Below are positions 34,281 through 35,568 of a stretch of DNA of 35,568 nt, piece after piece. Each line of letters opens with the position of its first letter. Positions within the stretch are counted from its first letter, which is position 1. Below the pieces are notes generated by a model, which did not search any database, was not told where the DNA came from, and saw nothing but the letters and a program-made list of their open reading frames with translations. Source of the DNA: Pseudomonadota bacterium (lineage in GTDB: Bacteria > Chloroflexota > UBA5177); contig JAJPIP010000109.1 of assembly GCA_021324655.1 (NCBI GenBank), positions 1 to 35,568 on the forward strand. The letters run 5' to 3'. The translations under genes and the position numbers were made by a program.

Positions 34281-35074
34281 CCGAAGAGCGACAGCTGCTG
34301 GGGCCGTCGGGCTCCTGTCCACGTCAGGGACGGCCGGTCGCGTTGTGCCACCGCGACGCCGAGCGAGCCGAGTCCAACCGCTCGCAGGAACCCACATACT
34401 GTCTTGAGGGCAAGAGCCTGGGTGTTATTGTGCTTACTCAGATGAGCGAGCCATACTTCCGTTTCGTCGCACCGGACGTGGTCGGCCAGTACCGATGCCG
34501 CCTGGCGATTGGACAGGTGTCCGGTCGGACCGGCGACCCGACGCCGAAGGTGCGGAGGATAGCGGCCCGTGCGCAGCATGTCAGGATCGTGATTGGATTC
34601 CAACACCACGAGATCCGATGCTTCCACCGCCTCGCAGAGCTGGGCATTGGGTTCGCCCAGGTCCGTCGCAATACAAAGGCTCCGGCCGTCAGCCTCGACA
34701 AAAAAGCCCACCGGACAAGACGCATCGTGCGACACGGGAAACGGGGTGACAACGACGTCACGGAACCGTGTCGGGGCTCCCACCGGAAGCACGGCCGAGG
34801 CCCCTCCTGAGACGCCACAGGCGCGTAGAACCGGCTCATTGGCCCAGACAGGCACTCCGAGAGCGGCGAGATCCTCGACGGCGGCAGAGTGGTCACGGTG
34901 CTCGTGCGTGAGCAGAACTGCGTCCAACCGAGAGATTTCGACGCCTTCGAGCGACAGGTATTTGGTCAGCGTGGGGAGGCGGAGTCCCGCGTCGAAGAGG
35001 ATGCTCGCCTGGTCGGTGAGGAGAAGATAGGCATTCCCCGAACTGCCGCTGGCGAGAGATCGGAAGCGCAACAT
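34277..35074 (-). CDS. MBL-fold metallohydrolase (YycJ/WalJ-like)
   Basis: The 265-residue protein begins MLRFRSLASGSSGNAYLL, typical of the YycJ group, and has the metal motif THEHRDHSAAV, a later SHDASCPVGF, ATDLGEP, LESNHDPDML and HLSKHNN. It probably binds two zinc ions. YycJ relatives have been described as nucleases linked to repair; the present substrate is unknown. It is the first gene of the long minus-strand run and is divergent from the ferredoxin gene, with a 130-base gap. An extended -10 (TGATACTAT) lies about 30 bases before the start. Confidence 0.87.
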   Translation of the reverse strand: MLRFRSLASGSSGNAYLLLTDQASILFDAGLRLPTLTKYLSLEGVEISRLDAVLLTHEHRDHSAAVEDLAALGVPVWANEPVLRACGVSGGASAVLPVGAPTRFRDVVVTPFPVSHDASCPVGFFVEADGRSLCIATDLGEPNAQLCEAVEASDLVVLESNHDPDMLRTGRYPPHLRRRVAGPTGHLSNRQAASVLADHVRCDETEVWLAHLSKHNNTQALALKTVCGFLRAVGLGSLGVAVAQRDRPSLTWTGARRPQQLSLFG

Positions 35075-35101
35075 GGATGCTCGCTGAGATGGGATCGCCG
35101 C

Positions 35102-35110
35102 ATAGTATCA
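35102..35110 (-). promoter_or_regulatory. Extended -10 promoter of the MBL/aminotransferase operon
   Basis: TGATACTAT on the minus strand (35110-35102) fits the extended -10 form TGnTAnnnT and lies about 28 bases before ATG 35074. No -35 is evident, as is often the case for extended -10 promoters. Confidence 0.35.
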
Positions 35111-35141
35111 GTCCGAGGTGCTCCAGTGGCGGGGACTTTTC

Positions 35142-35147
35142 TATGAT
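35142..35147 (+). promoter_or_regulatory. Possible -10 element of the ferredoxin gene
   Basis: TATGAT matches five of six consensus bases and lies 57 bases before the GTG start at 35205. No -35 is recognisable 16-18 bases upstream. Confidence 0.3.
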
Positions 35148-35204
35148 GGAGCGAGATAACGACTGTCAAGACGATCCCGCGGAGGGGTCGCTGGGGAGAC
35201 GAAT

Positions 35205-35465
35205 GTGACCTACGTCATCACTGAGCCGTGCGTTGGGGTGAAGGACGGGTCGTGCGCCGACGTCTGCCCGGTCGAGTGCATTCACACCCGGCCGGAAGAC
35301 GACATGTACTTCATCGATCCCGATGAGTGCATCGACTGCGGTGTCTGCGTGCCGGAGTGCCCGGTCGATGCGATCTTTCCGGAGGAGGAAGTACCGATCA
35401 AGTGGGAGCGGTTCACGGCCCTCAACGCCGAGTACTTTGATCAAAACGCCGACTTGTTCCGTTGA
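35205..35465 (+). CDS. fdxA: 7Fe ferredoxin (3Fe-4S plus 4Fe-4S)
   Basis: The 86-residue electron carrier shows cysteines at 9, 17, 21, 25, 42, 45, 48 and 52. In the well-known 7Fe pattern, C9/C17/C52 hold a 3Fe-4S cluster and C21/C42/C45/C48 a 4Fe-4S cluster, leaving C25 free; the spacing C-x7-C-x3-C then CIDCGVCVPECPVDAI fits exactly. The C-terminal extension of about 30 residues is typical of mycobacterial-type FdxA. It starts at GTG 35205 with GGGGAG 7 bases upstream; the ATG at 35203 is out of frame. A strong terminator follows. Confidence 0.95.
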   Translation: MTYVITEPCVGVKDGSCADVCPVECIHTRPEDDMYFIDPDECIDCGVCVPECPVDAIFPEEEVPIKWERFTALNAEYFDQNADLFR

Positions 35466-35479
35466 GTCCTTCACCTGAG

Positions 35480-35505
35480 GGCCGGCCGGTGGGCCGGCCT
35501 TTTTT
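35480..35505 (+). terminator. Rho-independent terminator after the ferredoxin gene
   Basis: GGCCGGCC (35480-35487) and GGCCGGCC (35492-35499) form a perfect 8-bp stem around GGTG, directly followed by six T. It begins 15 bases after the ferredoxin stop. This is the clearest intrinsic terminator in the window. Confidence 0.93.
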
Positions 35506-35568
35506 ATTGCCGTGGATGAAGGTGCGGACAAAGACGTGGATGGCCGGCGCGGACAGGTGGAGGTAGCG

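Noticed and set aside
35166-35531. Minus-strand open frame of 121 codons at the right edge
   Set aside because: It is antisense to the ferredoxin gene, which has all eight cysteines in place, and it runs through the terminator.

Overview
The window looks like one continuous chromosomal segment of a high-GC bacterium, most likely a Chloroflexota-type or related terrabacterial lineage. This is inferred from gene content, not from a marker-gene search. The clues are a homocysteine methyltransferase/MetF fusion, a secreted protein with a Pro/Thr-rich linker, a sortase, an actinobacterial-style CysO/CysM/Mec cysteine pathway, and palindromic GTGGCCCTCACCCCC-type repeats. GTG starts and 1-4 base gene overlaps are common. 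No phage genes, tRNA, rRNA, CRISPR array or transposase gene is visible.

Positions 1-8205 hold a possible tail of an upstream gene, a repeat fragment, a HTH/coiled-coil protein, the MetF fusion, a secreted CAP-domain protein (minus), hemW (minus), then rdgB, a sortase, rsmA and pth (plus). Positions 8206-8710 form a long leader with a clear glmS ribozyme followed by a MITE-like inverted-repeat element that sits between the ribozyme and glmS (8711-10462). A flavin-reductase-like gene and a PAC2-family gene follow, divergently arranged.

Positions 11957-17576 form a surface-polysaccharide locus: a flippase, a GT-C membrane glycosyltransferase and a secreted alkaline-phosphatase-superfamily phosphodiesterase in one minus-strand operon, with a TagA/WecG-type glycosyltransferase divergent from it. 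Positions 17641-21820 are a minus-strand operon of two alkaline-phosphatase-superfamily proteins and ATP sulfurylase (sat). Positions 21924-26611 hold gap, fmt, a DUF503 gene, a GNAT acetyltransferase, a small unknown gene (minus) and a P5C-type aldehyde dehydrogenase.

Positions 26645-35074 are a long tightly packed minus-strand run. In transcription order it is MBL hydrolase, aminotransferase, metK, diacylglycerol-kinase-like, PAP2 phosphatase, UbiA prenyltransferase, rhodanese-ThiF (MoeZ-like), CysO-like sulfur carrier, CysM and Mec-like JAMM peptidase. The last four make a complete sulfur-carrier-dependent cysteine pathway. Its E1 gene has an in-frame TGA exactly where the family has its conserved catalytic cysteine. 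The frame then continues with full conservation to the second zinc CxxC, and a SECIS-like hairpin starts 11 nt after the TGA. The best reading is a selenocysteine-containing sulfur-carrier-activating enzyme. This is the most exciting signal in the window. A 7Fe ferredoxin gene with a strong terminator closes the window on the plus strand.
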